From Pseudomonadota bacterium (GTDB lineage Bacteria; Pseudomonadota; Alphaproteobacteria; Rhizobiales; Xanthobacteraceae), in the NCBI GenBank assembly GCA_003576765.1, contig QEVP01000003.1, positions 1 to 64,000 on the forward strand: a stretch of 64,000 nucleotides of DNA, in the 5' to 3' direction. Of this stretch, positions 1 to 8,090 are shown in pieces. Positions within the stretch are counted from its first letter, which is position 1. The number at the start of each line of letters is the position of its first letter. Under the pieces are notes generated by a model, which had not been told where the DNA came from, ran no database searches, and was given only the letters and a program-made list of their open reading frames with translations. Position numbers and translations under genes: made by a program.

Positions 1-237
1 GCCGCCGATACCGATGGCGCCGATGGCGGCGCAGGCCAACCCACCGACCCGGCCGGCGCAATCATCGACGGCCGCACCTTTGCGGCGATGCAGGCGCAGC
101 GTCTCGATGCCGCGGCCTATCTCGCCGACAACGACGCCACCGGGTTCTTCGAGGCAACCGGCGACCTGCTCGTCACCGGGCCGACCCGCACCAATGTCAA
201 CGACCTGCGGGTGATCCTCGTCGATCCGCCGTCCTGA
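1..237 (+). CDS. Glycerate 2-kinase / MOFRL-family protein, C-terminal end (5' truncated)
   Basis: Frame 1 is open from the window edge to TGA at 235-237, giving 78 residues. The stretch reads AADTDGADG, then GAIIDGRT, then YLADNDATGFF, and ends with GDLLVTGPTRTNVNDLRVIL. This matches the conserved C-terminal MOFRL domain of the DUF4147/TtuD glycerate (hydroxypyruvate) kinases, which phosphorylate glycerate to 2-phosphoglycerate in serine-cycle or tartrate pathways. The N-terminal nucleotide-binding part lies outside the window. It converges on the MarR gene with only 8 bp between stop codons. The family call rests on motif memory; the direction and end are certain. Confidence 0.8.
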   Translation, partial: AADTDGADGGAGQPTDPAGAIIDGRTFAAMQAQRLDAAAYLADNDATGFFEATGDLLVTGPTRTNVNDLRVILVDPPS

Positions 238-245
238 CCTGACCC

Positions 246-719
246 TCAGAAATCCCGCGCGATCGTCGAGAGCATGCGCAACAGCGCAGCGCGGTCGGCC
301 GGCCCCAACAGCTTGGTCAGGCGCGTCTCGTGCCGGGTGGCGATCAGCTTCTTGGCGCGCTGCAACGTCGCGCGCCCCTTGTCGGTCAGAACCAGCACAT
401 GCGAGCGGCGGTCGTGCTCCGAGCGCTTGCGCAGACACAGCCCGCGCGCCTCCAGCGCGTCGAGCATGGCGACGAAATTCGGCCGCTGGATGCCGAGCGT
501 CGAGGCGATCACGGTCTGATTGCGGCCGGGGTTGCGCTCCAGCAGCAGCAGCACCGAAAACTGCGCCGGCGTCAGCTTCAGCGTCGCGACGCAGCGCAGG
601 AAATCGTCGAACACCCGCAACTGGGCACGCTTGAGCGTATAACCGAGCAGGTCCGACAGTTCGCCAAGCTCGATCGCCTCGCCCGGTCCGGCCGATTGCC
701 CCGCCTTCGCCAGCACCAT
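246..719 (-). CDS. MarR-family transcriptional regulator, likely repressor of the hydroxycinnamate genes
   Basis: A winged-helix MarR protein of 157 residues from ATG 717-719. That start is preceded on the minus strand by GGAG-CAGGGG, a good Shine-Dalgarno; an in-frame ATG at 827 would add 36 poorly conserved residues. The core shows the recognition region (TPAQFSVLLLLERNPG, then TLGIQRPNFVAMLDALEARG) and the wing with RSEHDRRSHVL. It is divergent from the Liv transporter at 1000, and a 27-bp palindrome at 875-901 lies in the shared promoter region. MarR proteins near feruloyl- or coumaroyl-CoA synthetase genes (for example CouR of Rhodopseudomonas) respond to the aryl-CoA ester. That role here is inferred from position. 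Confidence 0.85.
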   Translation of the reverse strand: MVLAKAGQSAGPGEAIELGELSDLLGYTLKRAQLRVFDDFLRCVATLKLTPAQFSVLLLLERNPGRNQTVIASTLGIQRPNFVAMLDALEARGLCLRKRSEHDRRSHVLVLTDKGRATLQRAKKLIATRHETRLTKLLGPADRAALLRMLSTIARDF

Positions 720-874
720 CCCCTGCTCCGCTTCTTCCTGCCCGCACGGCCTCCGGCGTGGACGCTTTCGCTTCGTGGCACGGTCCGGCCGGGCGATCCG
801 AAAACCGTTGCTCCCGTTCGGCCACATGCACTAGCGTGGTTTGGTCCGCCCCGGCCCATCGCGGGCCTTGAGAT

Positions 875-901
875 TATACCCGATAATCGTTATCGGTTAT
901 A
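875..901. promoter_or_regulatory. Operator-like 27-bp palindrome, probable MarR site
   Basis: Half-sites TATAcCCGATAA (875-886) and TTATCGGtTATA (890-901) flank TCG; 11 of 12 positions are symmetric. It lies between the divergent MarR gene (start 719) and livH (start 1000), in an AT-rich patch of an otherwise GC-rich region. Both features fit an operator overlapping a promoter. Binding by the adjacent MarR is inferred. Confidence 0.65.
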
Positions 902-980
902 CTAAATCGAGCTGGCGCCGCCCGGGCCATCCGGGTGGCGCGGCGGGATTTATACCGTGGCTCAACGTGCCGTGGCTTGT

Positions 981-990
981 GGAGGGGGAG
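981..990 (+). promoter_or_regulatory. Strong ribosome binding site that fixes the TTG start of livH
   Basis: GGAGGGGGAG lies 9 nt before TTG 1000-1002. The reading frame is open much further upstream (to 841), but the residues between are not transporter-like and carry no comparable site. This is the main reason for choosing 1000. Confidence 0.7.
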
Positions 991-999
991 CGCCCGGTC

Positions 1000-2040
1000 T
1001 TGAACGCGACCATTCTGCTATTCCTGCTGCAGGACGGCATCACCAACGGCGCGATCTACGCGCTGCTCGGGCTTGCGCTCGTGCTGGTGTTCGCGGTGAC
1101 GCGGGTGATCCTGATCCCGCAGGGCGAATTCGTCACCTACGGCGCGCTGACCTATGCGGCGCTGGCTTCCGGCAAGTTTCCCGATACAGCGCAACTGGCG
1201 CTGGCCATGGGGCTCGTCGCCTTCGTCTTCGACCTGTTCGCGAACCGGCACGGCTTCAACCTGCGCCGCACCGCCCGCTCCTTCGCGGTCAACGTCGTGC
1301 TGTCCGGCGCGGTGCTGGCGGCAACGCTCGCCTTCGCCGGCCGCAAAAACCCGGTGTTCGTCGATGTCGGGCTGGCGCTTCTCATCGTCGCCTGCATCGG
1401 CCTCTATCTCTACCGCATCGTCTACCAGCCGATCGCCCATGCCTCGGTGCTGACGCTGCTGATCGCCTCGGTCGGCGCGCATCTGGCGATGCAGGGGTTT
1501 GCGCTGGTGTTTTTCGGCGCGGAAGGGCTGCGCGGCCCCGCGATCTCCGACGTCTCGTTCTCGCTCGGCGCGCTGATGTTCACCGGCCAGAGCCTCGGCG
1601 TCTATGTCATCACGGCGGCGCTGATCGTGGGGCTGTGGCTGTTCTTCGGCTACACGCTTTATGGGCGCGCCCTGCGCGCCACCGCCGTCAACCGTCTCGG
1701 GGCGCGGCTGGTCGGCATCCGCACCTCGCTATCGGGCCGCATGGCCTTCCTGCTCGCCGCGGTGATCGGCGGCATTTCCGGCATCCTCATCGTGCCAATC
1801 ACCACACTCTACTACGACACCGGCTTCATCATCGGCCTGAAGGGGTTTGTCGTCGCCATCATCGGCGGCCTCGTCAGTTACCCGATCACCGCCGCGGCGG
1901 CGATCGGGGTCGGCATCATCGAGGCATTTTCGTCGTTCTACGCCAGCAACTACAAGGAGGTGATCGTCTTCACCCTGATCCTGCCCATCCTTGTGCTGCG
2001 CTCGCTCGCCGCCCCCGAGGTGGAAGAGGAACAGGACTGA
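1000..2040 (+). CDS. Branched-chain/aromatic acid ABC transporter permease (LivH type)
   Basis: An inner-membrane permease of 346 residues from TTG 1000. It has about eight hydrophobic segments and begins with the LivH hallmark around residues 11-30 (DGITNGAIYALLGLALVLVF). The EAA-like loop (GRALRATAVNRLGARLVGI) is near two thirds of the length. It is first in an operon with the LivM-LivG fusion (2-bp gap) and LivF, and pairs with a LivK-type binding protein at 6064-7221. Liv-family importers beside feruloyl-CoA synthase genes usually take up aromatic acids rather than amino acids, so hydroxycinnamate or benzoate uptake is the likely job. The substrate is inferred. Confidence 0.85.
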   Translation: MNATILLFLLQDGITNGAIYALLGLALVLVFAVTRVILIPQGEFVTYGALTYAALASGKFPDTAQLALAMGLVAFVFDLFANRHGFNLRRTARSFAVNVVLSGAVLAATLAFAGRKNPVFVDVGLALLIVACIGLYLYRIVYQPIAHASVLTLLIASVGAHLAMQGFALVFFGAEGLRGPAISDVSFSLGALMFTGQSLGVYVITAALIVGLWLFFGYTLYGRALRATAVNRLGARLVGIRTSLSGRMAFLLAAVIGGISGILIVPITTLYYDTGFIIGLKGFVVAIIGGLVSYPITAAAAIGVGIIEAFSSFYASNYKEVIVFTLILPILVLRSLAAPEVEEEQD

Positions 2041-2042
2041 CG

Positions 2043-3815
2043 ATGCGCGCGCGCCTGCCGATCCTCATCTTCGCGCTGGTGATGGCCGTCATCCCCTTCG
2101 TGCCGGACATTCCACCGTTCTGGCTGGTGCTGCTCAACAATATCGGGCTCGCGGCGCTGGTGGCGATGGGGCTGGTGCTGCTCACCGGCGTCGGCGGACT
2201 GACCTCGTTCGGCCAGGCGGCGTTCTGCGGCTTCGGCGCCTACACCACGGCGGTGATCACCACCGCCTACGGGCTGTCGCCGTGGCTGACGCTGCCGCTG
2301 TCGCTGCTCGTCAGCGGCCTTGCCGCGGTAATTCTCGGCCTGATGACGGTCAGGCTGTCCGGCCACTACCTGCCGCTCGGCACGCTGGCGTGGGGGCTCG
2401 CGCTCTACTACCTGTTCAGCAAGCTGGAATTTCTCGGCCGCAACGATGGCATTTCGAGCATTCCGCCGCTCGCGATCGGCAGTTACCGCATGCTGAGCGC
2501 GGAAGCGATCTACTATGCCATCTGGGCCGCCGTCATCATCTCGGCGGTCCTCACCCTCAACCTGCTCGATTCCCGCACCGGCCGCGCCATCCGCGCGCTG
2601 CGCCGCGGCCACATCGCCGCCGAAGCCTTCGGGGTGCAGACGGCGCGTGCAAAGCTCTTGGTGTTCATCTACGCCGCGGTGCTGGCCGGGTTGTCCGGCT
2701 GGCTCTACGCCCACTTCCAGCGCACGGTGAACCCGACCCCGTTCGGCCTGCTCGCCAGCATGGAATACCTGTTCATCGCCGTGGTCGGCGGCGCCGGCCA
2801 CGTCTGGGGCGCGGTGCTCGGCGCCGGTGTGGTGGTGATTCTGAAGGAGGTGCTGCAGAACGCCGTGCCGGCGATCTTCAACGTGCAGGCGCAGTTCGAG
2901 ATCATCGTGTTCGGCATCATGCTGTTCGTGCTGTTGCAGGTGGCGCCGACCGGGATGTGGCCACGGCTGATGGCGCTGTGGCCGTGGCGGGCGCCGCCGA
3001 AGGCGGTCGATACCGATGCCGCACCGCTCGCCGCGCGCGGCAAGACGCCGCCGGCCGACGGCGTACTGCTCAGAATCGACGGCGCGCGCAAGGAGTTCGG
3101 CGGCGTGGTCGCCGTCAACGACGTGTCGTTCGAGGTGCGCACCAACGAGATCGTGGCCCTGATCGGCCCCAACGGCGCCGGCAAGAGCACCACCTTCAAC
3201 CTCGTCACCGGCGTGATCAAGGCCACCGCCGGCCACGTCGCGCTCGGCGGTGACAGTATCGACGGCGCCGCCCCGCAGGACGTGGTCAAACGCGGCGTCG
3301 CCCGCACCTTCCAGCACGTCAAGCTGGTGCCGGACATGACGGTGCTGGAGAACGTGGCGATCGGCGCGCATCTGCGCGGCCACGCCGGCGCCGTCGCCAG
3401 CATGCTGCGGCTCGACCGCGCCGACGAGGCGCGCCTGCTCGCCGAGGCCGCGCGGCAGATCGCCCGCGTCGGCCTGACCGATCAGATGCACCAGCTTGCC
3501 GGCAGCCTGTCGCTCGGCCAGCAGCGCATCGTCGAGATCGCGCGCGCGCTGTGCGTCGATCCGGTTCTTCTGCTGCTCGACGAGCCGGCGGCGGGCCTGC
3601 GCCACATGGAGAAGCAGAAGCTCGCCGAGCTGCTGCGCTCCTTGCGCGACGGCGGCGTCTCGGTGCTGCTGGTCGAGCACGACATGGGCTTCGTCATGGA
3701 CCTCGCCGACCGCATCGTGGTGCTCGATTTCGGCACCCGCATCGCGGAAGGGCCGCCGGCCGAGATCAAGCGGAATCCCGAGGTCATCAAAGCCTATCTC
3801 GGAGGCGCGGCATGA
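2043..3815 (+). CDS. Fused ABC transporter permease-ATPase (LivM-LivG)
   Basis: One frame of 590 residues carries two subunits that are usually separate. Residues 1-325 form the LivM permease (signature GLTSFGQAAFCGFGAYTTA near 57-75, loop RAIRALRRGHIAAEAFGVQTARAK). After a Pro/Ala-rich linker, residues 340-590 form the LivG ATPase: Walker A GPNGAGKST at about 375, signature LSLGQQR at 489, Walker B LLLLDEPAAG near 510, switch His in VEHDMG. No stop or frameshift separates the halves. Start ATG 2043 follows the livH stop by 2 bp, and the stop overlaps the livF start (ATGA). Fusion fixes the permease:ATPase ratio. Similar fusions are known in the family. Confidence 0.88.
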   Translation: MRARLPILIFALVMAVIPFVPDIPPFWLVLLNNIGLAALVAMGLVLLTGVGGLTSFGQAAFCGFGAYTTAVITTAYGLSPWLTLPLSLLVSGLAAVILGLMTVRLSGHYLPLGTLAWGLALYYLFSKLEFLGRNDGISSIPPLAIGSYRMLSAEAIYYAIWAAVIISAVLTLNLLDSRTGRAIRALRRGHIAAEAFGVQTARAKLLVFIYAAVLAGLSGWLYAHFQRTVNPTPFGLLASMEYLFIAVVGGAGHVWGAVLGAGVVVILKEVLQNAVPAIFNVQAQFEIIVFGIMLFVLLQVAPTGMWPRLMALWPWRAPPKAVDTDAAPLAARGKTPPADGVLLRIDGARKEFGGVVAVNDVSFEVRTNEIVALIGPNGAGKSTTFNLVTGVIKATAGHVALGGDSIDGAAPQDVVKRGVARTFQHVKLVPDMTVLENVAIGAHLRGHAGAVASMLRLDRADEARLLAEAARQIARVGLTDQMHQLAGSLSLGQQRIVEIARALCVDPVLLLLDEPAAGLRHMEKQKLAELLRSLRDGGVSVLLVEHDMGFVMDLADRIVVLDFGTRIAEGPPAEIKRNPEVIKAYLGGAA

Positions 3816-4540
3816 GCGCGGCGCTGCTCGACGTCAGCGACGTCACCATCGCCTACGGCAAGGTCGAGGCGGTCCGCGATGTCTCGCTCAACGTGGGCGA
3901 CAACGAGATCGTCACCATCGTCGGCGCCAACGGCGCCGGCAAGACCACGCTGCTCAATGCCATCATGGGCATCCTGCCGCTCAAGGGCCGCGTCGGCTTC
4001 GCCGGGCGCAACATCGCCGGCGACGATATCGAGGATCGCGTCGGCGAGGGCCTGTGCCTCGTGCCCGAGCATCGCGAACTGTTCGGCACCATGACGGTGG
4101 CCGAAAACCTGCAACTCGGCGCCTTCCGCATTGCCAAGGCGGAGGCGGCCGCCACGCTCGAGCGGGTCTATGCGCTGTTTCCGCGCCTGCACGAGCGCCA
4201 GAAGCAACTGGCCGGCACGCTGTCCGGCGGCGAGCAGCAGATGCTGGCGATGGGCCGCGCGCTGATGGGCCGGCCGCGCCTTCTGATGCTCGACGAGCCG
4301 AGCCTCGGCCTTGCGCCGCTGATCGTCGCCGACATCTTCCGCACCATCGCCGAACTGCGCCAGGCCGGCGTCTCGATCCTGCTGGTCGAGCAGAACGCCC
4401 GCGCCGCGCTGAAGATCGCCGACCGCGCCTATGTCATGGAATTGGGCGAGTTCATCCTGAGCGGCGCCGCGGCCGATGTCGCGGCCGATCCGCGCGTCAT
4501 CGGCAGCTATCTCGGCTTCCAGGGCGAGGCCACGCCTTAA
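3812..4540 (+). CDS. ABC transporter ATP-binding protein (LivF type)
   Basis: The second ATPase of the importer, 242 residues. It has Walker A GANGAGKTT near residue 38, the LivF-specific VPEHRELFGTMTVAENL segment, signature LSGGEQQMLAMGRAL, Walker B LLMLDEPSLGLAP and switch motif VEQN. The start overlaps the TGA of the permease-ATPase fusion (ATGA at 3812-3815), so the two are translationally coupled. The fused LivG half and LivF would form the ATPase heterodimer. It ends the operon, 13 bp before the convergent MarR gene; no clear terminator hairpin fits in that gap. Confidence 0.9.
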   Translation: MSAALLDVSDVTIAYGKVEAVRDVSLNVGDNEIVTIVGANGAGKTTLLNAIMGILPLKGRVGFAGRNIAGDDIEDRVGEGLCLVPEHRELFGTMTVAENLQLGAFRIAKAEAAATLERVYALFPRLHERQKQLAGTLSGGEQQMLAMGRALMGRPRLLMLDEPSLGLAPLIVADIFRTIAELRQAGVSILLVEQNARAALKIADRAYVMELGEFILSGAAADVAADPRVIGSYLGFQGEATP

Positions 4541-4553
4541 ACCTCGCAGGCTG

Positions 4554-5123
4554 TTACGCCGCCTCCTGCTCGACGCAGATATCGGCGCTGTCGGCTTCCG
4601 ACAGCGGCTCGTCGAGCAGCGCGCAGTGATGCGGCGCGGCCGCGCCCGGCTGCACGTTTCTCCGGAAATGCCGACAGGTGTGGCAGATGCCGAATGCGCG
4701 GCCATCGTTGCGGGCGATGGCGGCGGCAAGGATCGCCTGTAGCGTCGCCAATAGCGGCGCGGCATCGCCGCCGGTCGCCGTTGCGATGTCGCCGGCCAAC
4801 CCGATGAGCGGATCGCGCTTCAGCACCATTGCACCGGCGCGGGTCAGCGCCAGGTCGACCGAGCGACGATCCTGACGGCTCTGGCTGCGGACCACGAACC
4901 CCTTCTGCTCCAGCGCGATCAGCGTTTGCGACACCGTGCCGCGCGTCGAGCCGAGATAGTCGGCCAGCGCCGCCGGCGTTCGCGAAAAGCGGTTGGCGCG
5001 CGCCAGATAGCGCAGCGCCTCCCATTGCGCCGGGTTCAGTCCCTCGACCGCGACCCCGCTGCGCACCAGCCGGTCGAGCCGCCCGATCAGGTGGGCGCTT
5101 TCAAGGGCGGCTTCTGGCAACAT
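4554..5123 (-). CDS. MarR-family regulator with a four-cysteine C-terminal extension
   Basis: 189 residues. Residues 1-140 are a MarR winged helix (LADYLGSTRGTVSQTLIALEQKG, wing SRQDRRSVDL). Residues 141-189 are an unusual tail with Cys147, Cys150, Cys167 and Cys183 (C-x2-C-x16-C-x15-C, with HH before Cys167). This pattern could bind an Fe-S cluster or zinc and make the protein redox- or metal-responsive; that is inference. There is no Shine-Dalgarno: the ATG at 5121-5123 lies 2 nt from an operator palindrome (5126-5138), suggesting a leaderless, autoregulated transcript. It is divergent from a periplasmic protein at 5211 whose promoter carries a matching palindrome. Confidence 0.85.
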   Translation of the reverse strand: MLPEAALESAHLIGRLDRLVRSGVAVEGLNPAQWEALRYLARANRFSRTPAALADYLGSTRGTVSQTLIALEQKGFVVRSQSRQDRRSVDLALTRAGAMVLKRDPLIGLAGDIATATGGDAAPLLATLQAILAAAIARNDGRAFGICHTCRHFRRNVQPGAAAPHHCALLDEPLSEADSADICVEQEAA

Positions 5124-5125
5124 AG

Positions 5126-5138
5126 TAGCGACTCGCTA
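5126..5138. promoter_or_regulatory. Operator palindrome 1 (TAGCG-ACT-CGCTA), next to the MarR start
   Basis: A perfect 5-bp inverted repeat around ACT, ending 2 nt from the start codon of the cysteine-tailed MarR gene. Its ACT centre and flanks (TAG..CG-ACT-CG..CTA) match palindrome 2 at 5176-5194. A protein bound here would block the MarR gene itself, suggesting autoregulation. Confidence 0.6.
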
Positions 5139-5175
5139 TTTATTGATTGACCGCGTCGGCGGTCTCTGGCAATTG

Positions 5176-5194
5176 TAGTATCGACTCGATACTA
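5176..5194. promoter_or_regulatory. Operator palindrome 2 (TAGTATCG-ACT-CGATACTA)
   Basis: A perfect 8-bp inverted repeat with a 3-nt ACT spacer, 16 bp before the ATG of the periplasmic protein gene at 5211. The matching centre with palindrome 1 suggests that one regulator, most simply the divergent MarR protein, controls both genes. Confidence 0.7.
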
Positions 5195-5210
5195 ATAGCG
5201 GAGACAGCCC

Positions 5211-5972
5211 ATGTCCATCCCCAACCCTTCCCTCAAGCCTATCTTCACGACCGGCGGCGTGGCCACCATCCTGTGCGGCACGCTGATCGCGACCAGTGTG
5301 GCGCTCGCCCACGATATCCGCGCCAAGCCGAACGCCAAGGTGCCGCCGGCATTCGACATCACCAGCGCATCCGCCTCGACCGACGGCCGGCTCGCCACCT
5401 TCACGATGGAGGTGACGGGCACGGCCGGCGCGCAGAAGCCGAAGAAGGTCGGCAAGCTCGCCGGCGCCAAGGTCGACGCCTATGTGTGGCCGACCAAGCT
5501 CGATCCTGCCGCGGTCGGCTTCGCTGGCGGCTCCGGCATCCTGGCGCTGGCGATCACCGCCCACCCGGACTTCGACGACACGCCGCTGTTCGACGAGAAC
5601 GGCGACGGCGACCCCAACAACGACGGCGCCGGCTGGCATTCGCACTGGGTGGTGCTCGGCGAAGACGCGGCCTGTGCCGGCGGCCTCAAGGTGCGCGACA
5701 TCTCGCCGGGTCAGGACGTGCTGCCGGCGACAGCGCCCGGCCTGCCGCTGGCGCTCGACAGCCCCGGCATGAGCCCGATCCTCAAAGGCAAGTCCGTGCG
5801 CATCACCGTGCCGGTGAAGGGGGCCGAGAACGTCAATTTCGATGCGGTCGCCGCCCACCTTCAAGTGCACGAGAAAGGCGAGAAGCCGTTGCTCTGCGTC
5901 ACCGGCACCTACAAGGTCGCCTCCGGCAAGCTGACGCTGCCCGGCGTGATCGTGAAGAGCGAGAAGAAGTAG
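5211..5972 (+). CDS. Periplasmic protein of unknown function with an Asp/Asn-rich loop
   Basis: I do not recognise the family. 253 residues from ATG 5211, with GGAG at 5200-5203 as the ribosome binding site. Residues 13-33 form a signal peptide ending ALA, with likely cleavage before His34. Visible points: an EF-hand-like acidic loop at 128-139 (DENGDGDPNNDG), followed at once by GWHSHWVVLG (142-150, His143 and His145), and two cysteines (155, 229) that could pair. The composition suggests a mostly beta, metal-binding secreted domain. It is divergent from the cysteine-tailed MarR gene and is its probable target. It ends at a strong terminator. Metal binding is inferred from residues only. Confidence 0.75.
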   Translation: MSIPNPSLKPIFTTGGVATILCGTLIATSVALAHDIRAKPNAKVPPAFDITSASASTDGRLATFTMEVTGTAGAQKPKKVGKLAGAKVDAYVWPTKLDPAAVGFAGGSGILALAITAHPDFDDTPLFDENGDGDPNNDGAGWHSHWVVLGEDAACAGGLKVRDISPGQDVLPATAPGLPLALDSPGMSPILKGKSVRITVPVKGAENVNFDAVAAHLQVHEKGEKPLLCVTGTYKVASGKLTLPGVIVKSEKK

Positions 5973-6012
5973 GCCGGCCACGACGGATCGCGCGTCAACG
6001 TCCCCGCACAGC

Positions 6013-6040
6013 AAAACGGCCGGGTCTCCCCGGCCGTTTT
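6013..6040. terminator. Bidirectional intrinsic terminator
   Basis: Stem AAAACGGCCGGG (6013-6024) / CCCGGCCGTTTT (6029-6040) with a 4-nt loop. A-run on one side and T-run on the other let it work for both convergent genes (5211-5972 and 6064-7221). Confidence 0.9.
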
Positions 6041-6063
6041 CCGTTTCAACTCTCGCGCGGCGC

Positions 6064-7221
6064 TTACTGCACTTGCGTGTACTTGCCGTCCTTGACGGTG
6101 AGGATGATGCGCGAGCGGTCATCGACGCCGTAGCGGTCGGTCTCGGTGAAGTTGTAGACCGCCTGGCTCGCCGCCAGTTCCTTCTCGCTCAACAGCGCCT
6201 TGCGGATGGCATCGCGGAATTCCGGCGTGCCGGGCTTGGCTTCCTTCAGCGCGACCGGAACGAGGCGCTTGAGCAGTTCGAACACGTCGTAGGAGTGTGC
6301 CGCGAACTGGCTGCGGGTGTTGGCGCCGTGCTTGGCCTCATAGGCCGCGTTGAGCGCCAGCCCCGGCTTCTTGGTCAGCGCGCTGTCGGCCTGCGTCTCC
6401 GGCGACATCACCGGGCCCGACGCCATGATCACCCCTTCCGCCGCCTTGCCGGCGATGCGGATGAAGTCGATGCTGGCGGCGCCGTGGGTCTGGTAGATCA
6501 GCCCCTTGTAGCCACGCTCGCGCAGCGTGGACTGCGGCAGCGCCGCGGCGGTGCCGGACGCGCCGATCAGCACCGCGTCGGGATTGGCGGCGACGAGCTT
6601 GAGCGCCTGGCCGGCGACCGAGGTGTCGGGACGGGCAAAGCGCTCGTCGGCCACCACCTTGATGCCCATCGGCTCGGTCTGTTTCTTGAGGTCGTTGAGC
6701 CACAGATCGCCGTAGGAATCGGAGAAGCCGATATAGCCGACGGTCTTGACGTTGTTTTTCTTCATGTGGTCGTACAGCACCTTGCCCATCACCGGCACCG
6801 GCTGCGGCAGGCTGACCGACCACTTGACGCGCTCCGGCGGGATTGGCATCGGCGCCAGGCTGAAGTGCGGCACGCCGACCTCGTTGGCGACCGTCGAGAT
6901 GGCGATCGACGGCGGCGTCGTCGAGGAGCCGACCACGATGTCGGCATTGGATTCGGTGATGAAGCGGCGGGCGTTGGTGGTGGCAGCGGTCGAGTCGCCG
7001 CCGTCATCGAGCACGATCACCTTCAGCGGCACGCCGCCGATCTCCTTGGGCACGAACTCCAGCGCGTTGCGCTCCGGCACACCGAGCGCGGCGGCCGGGC
7101 CGGTTGTGGCGATGCTGATGCCGATGGTGATTTCCTTGCTTTGGGCAAAGGCGGGGCTGCCGACGGCCGGCAGCAGCAGCGCCGCGGCAGCGGCTGCGGT
7201 CGTTAGTCTCCAGACTTGCAT
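6064..7221 (-). CDS. ABC transporter substrate-binding protein (LivK type)
   Basis: A periplasmic type-I binding protein of 385 residues. The signal peptide covers about residues 1-26 and ends AFAQ. The mature N-terminus KEITIGISIATTGPAAALG is typical of Leu/Ile/Val-binding relatives, and two lobes follow with the hinge segment VGYIGFSDSYGDLWLNDL. It is last in the leftward operon with the hydratase, feruloyl-CoA synthase and dehydrogenase genes. It is the only binding protein near the Liv permease/ATPase genes at 1000-4540, so it most likely feeds that importer with an aromatic acid. The ligand is inferred from context. Confidence 0.88.
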   Translation of the reverse strand: MQVWRLTTAAAAAALLLPAVGSPAFAQSKEITIGISIATTGPAAALGVPERNALEFVPKEIGGVPLKVIVLDDGGDSTAATTNARRFITESNADIVVGSSTTPPSIAISTVANEVGVPHFSLAPMPIPPERVKWSVSLPQPVPVMGKVLYDHMKKNNVKTVGYIGFSDSYGDLWLNDLKKQTEPMGIKVVADERFARPDTSVAGQALKLVAANPDAVLIGASGTAAALPQSTLRERGYKGLIYQTHGAASIDFIRIAGKAAEGVIMASGPVMSPETQADSALTKKPGLALNAAYEAKHGANTRSQFAAHSYDVFELLKRLVPVALKEAKPGTPEFRDAIRKALLSEKELAASQAVYNFTETDRYGVDDRSRIILTVKDGKYTQVQ

Positions 7222-7290
7222 TCGATCCTCCCTCTGGTCGGTTGACGGGGACGTTAGCGTTCCCCGATAGGAATCACAATCAGGCGAAAG

Positions 7291-8052
7291 TCAGCGCGGC
7301 GCCATGCGCAACGAGGCGTCGAGCCGCACGACTTCGCCGTTGAGATACGGATTGTCGATCATGTGCAGCGCCAGCGCCGCGTACTCGTCGGGCCGGCCGA
7401 GCCGTGCCGGGAACGGGATGGCCTTGGCAAGACTATCCTGCGCCTCCTGCGGCAGGCTGCCGAGCAAGGGCGTGAGAAACAGCCCCGGCGCGATGGTCAG
7501 GACGCGGACACCGAACTGCGCCAGTTCGCGCGCGATCGGCAGCGTCATGCCGACGATGCCGCCCTTGGAGGCCGAATAGGCGGCCTGGCCGATCTGGCCG
7601 TCGTAGGCCGCGACCGACGCGGTATTGATCACCACGCCGCGCTCACCGCCGTCGAGCGGCTCGAGCTTCGACATGGCGGCGGTCGCGAGCCGCAACATGT
7701 TGAACGAGCCGATCAGGTTGATGCGGATCACCTTCTCGAAGTCGGCAAGCGGCATCGGCCCCTCGCGGCCGACCACGCGCTGGGCGACACCGATGCCGGC
7801 GCAGTTGACCAGCACCCGCGCTGGACCGTGCGCGGCGGCCGCCTTGGCAATCGCCGCCTCGGCGGAGGCAGCGTCGGCCACGTCGCAAGCCACGGCAACG
7901 CCGCCGATCTCCCTGGCGGTGGTTTCGGCCAGCGCGGCATTGAGATCGCAGACGGCGACTTTTGCGCCGCGTGCGGCCAGCGCGCGTGCGGTCGCCGCTC
8001 CCAGCCCCGATGCTCCGCCGGTAACGATGGCAGCCTGTCCTTTCAGCAGCAT
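7291..8052 (-). CDS. SDR-family 3-hydroxyacyl-CoA dehydrogenase (HSD10/type-2-like)
   Basis: 253 residues from ATG 8050-8052, preceded by GGAGGG on the minus strand; the frame is open further upstream but has no better start. The NAD site TGGASGLG is near residue 12, NCAG is in the middle, and the catalytic Ser (NTASVAAYDG) is followed by YSASK. The pattern INLIGSFNMLRLATAAM plus a long insert (LEPLDGGERGVVINT) matches type-2 3-hydroxyacyl-CoA dehydrogenases (HSD17B10 relatives). In this operon it could oxidise the beta-hydroxy-acyl-CoA made by the hydratase at 9982, giving CoA-dependent beta-oxidation of the hydroxycinnamate side chain. Confidence 0.85.
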   Translation of the reverse strand: MLLKGQAAIVTGGASGLGAATARALAARGAKVAVCDLNAALAETTAREIGGVAVACDVADAASAEAAIAKAAAAHGPARVLVNCAGIGVAQRVVGREGPMPLADFEKVIRINLIGSFNMLRLATAAMSKLEPLDGGERGVVINTASVAAYDGQIGQAAYSASKGGIVGMTLPIARELAQFGVRVLTIAPGLFLTPLLGSLPQEAQDSLAKAIPFPARLGRPDEYAALALHMIDNPYLNGEVVRLDASLRMAPR

Positions 8053-8090
8053 GACGAACCCTCCGTTTGGCGCCTTGCAGGCGCGTGCAG

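Noticed and set aside
957..2042. Long open frame joining upstream of the LivM-LivG fusion
   Set aside because: This part is the other frame of livH with Arg-rich non-family sequence; the real start is ATG 2043.
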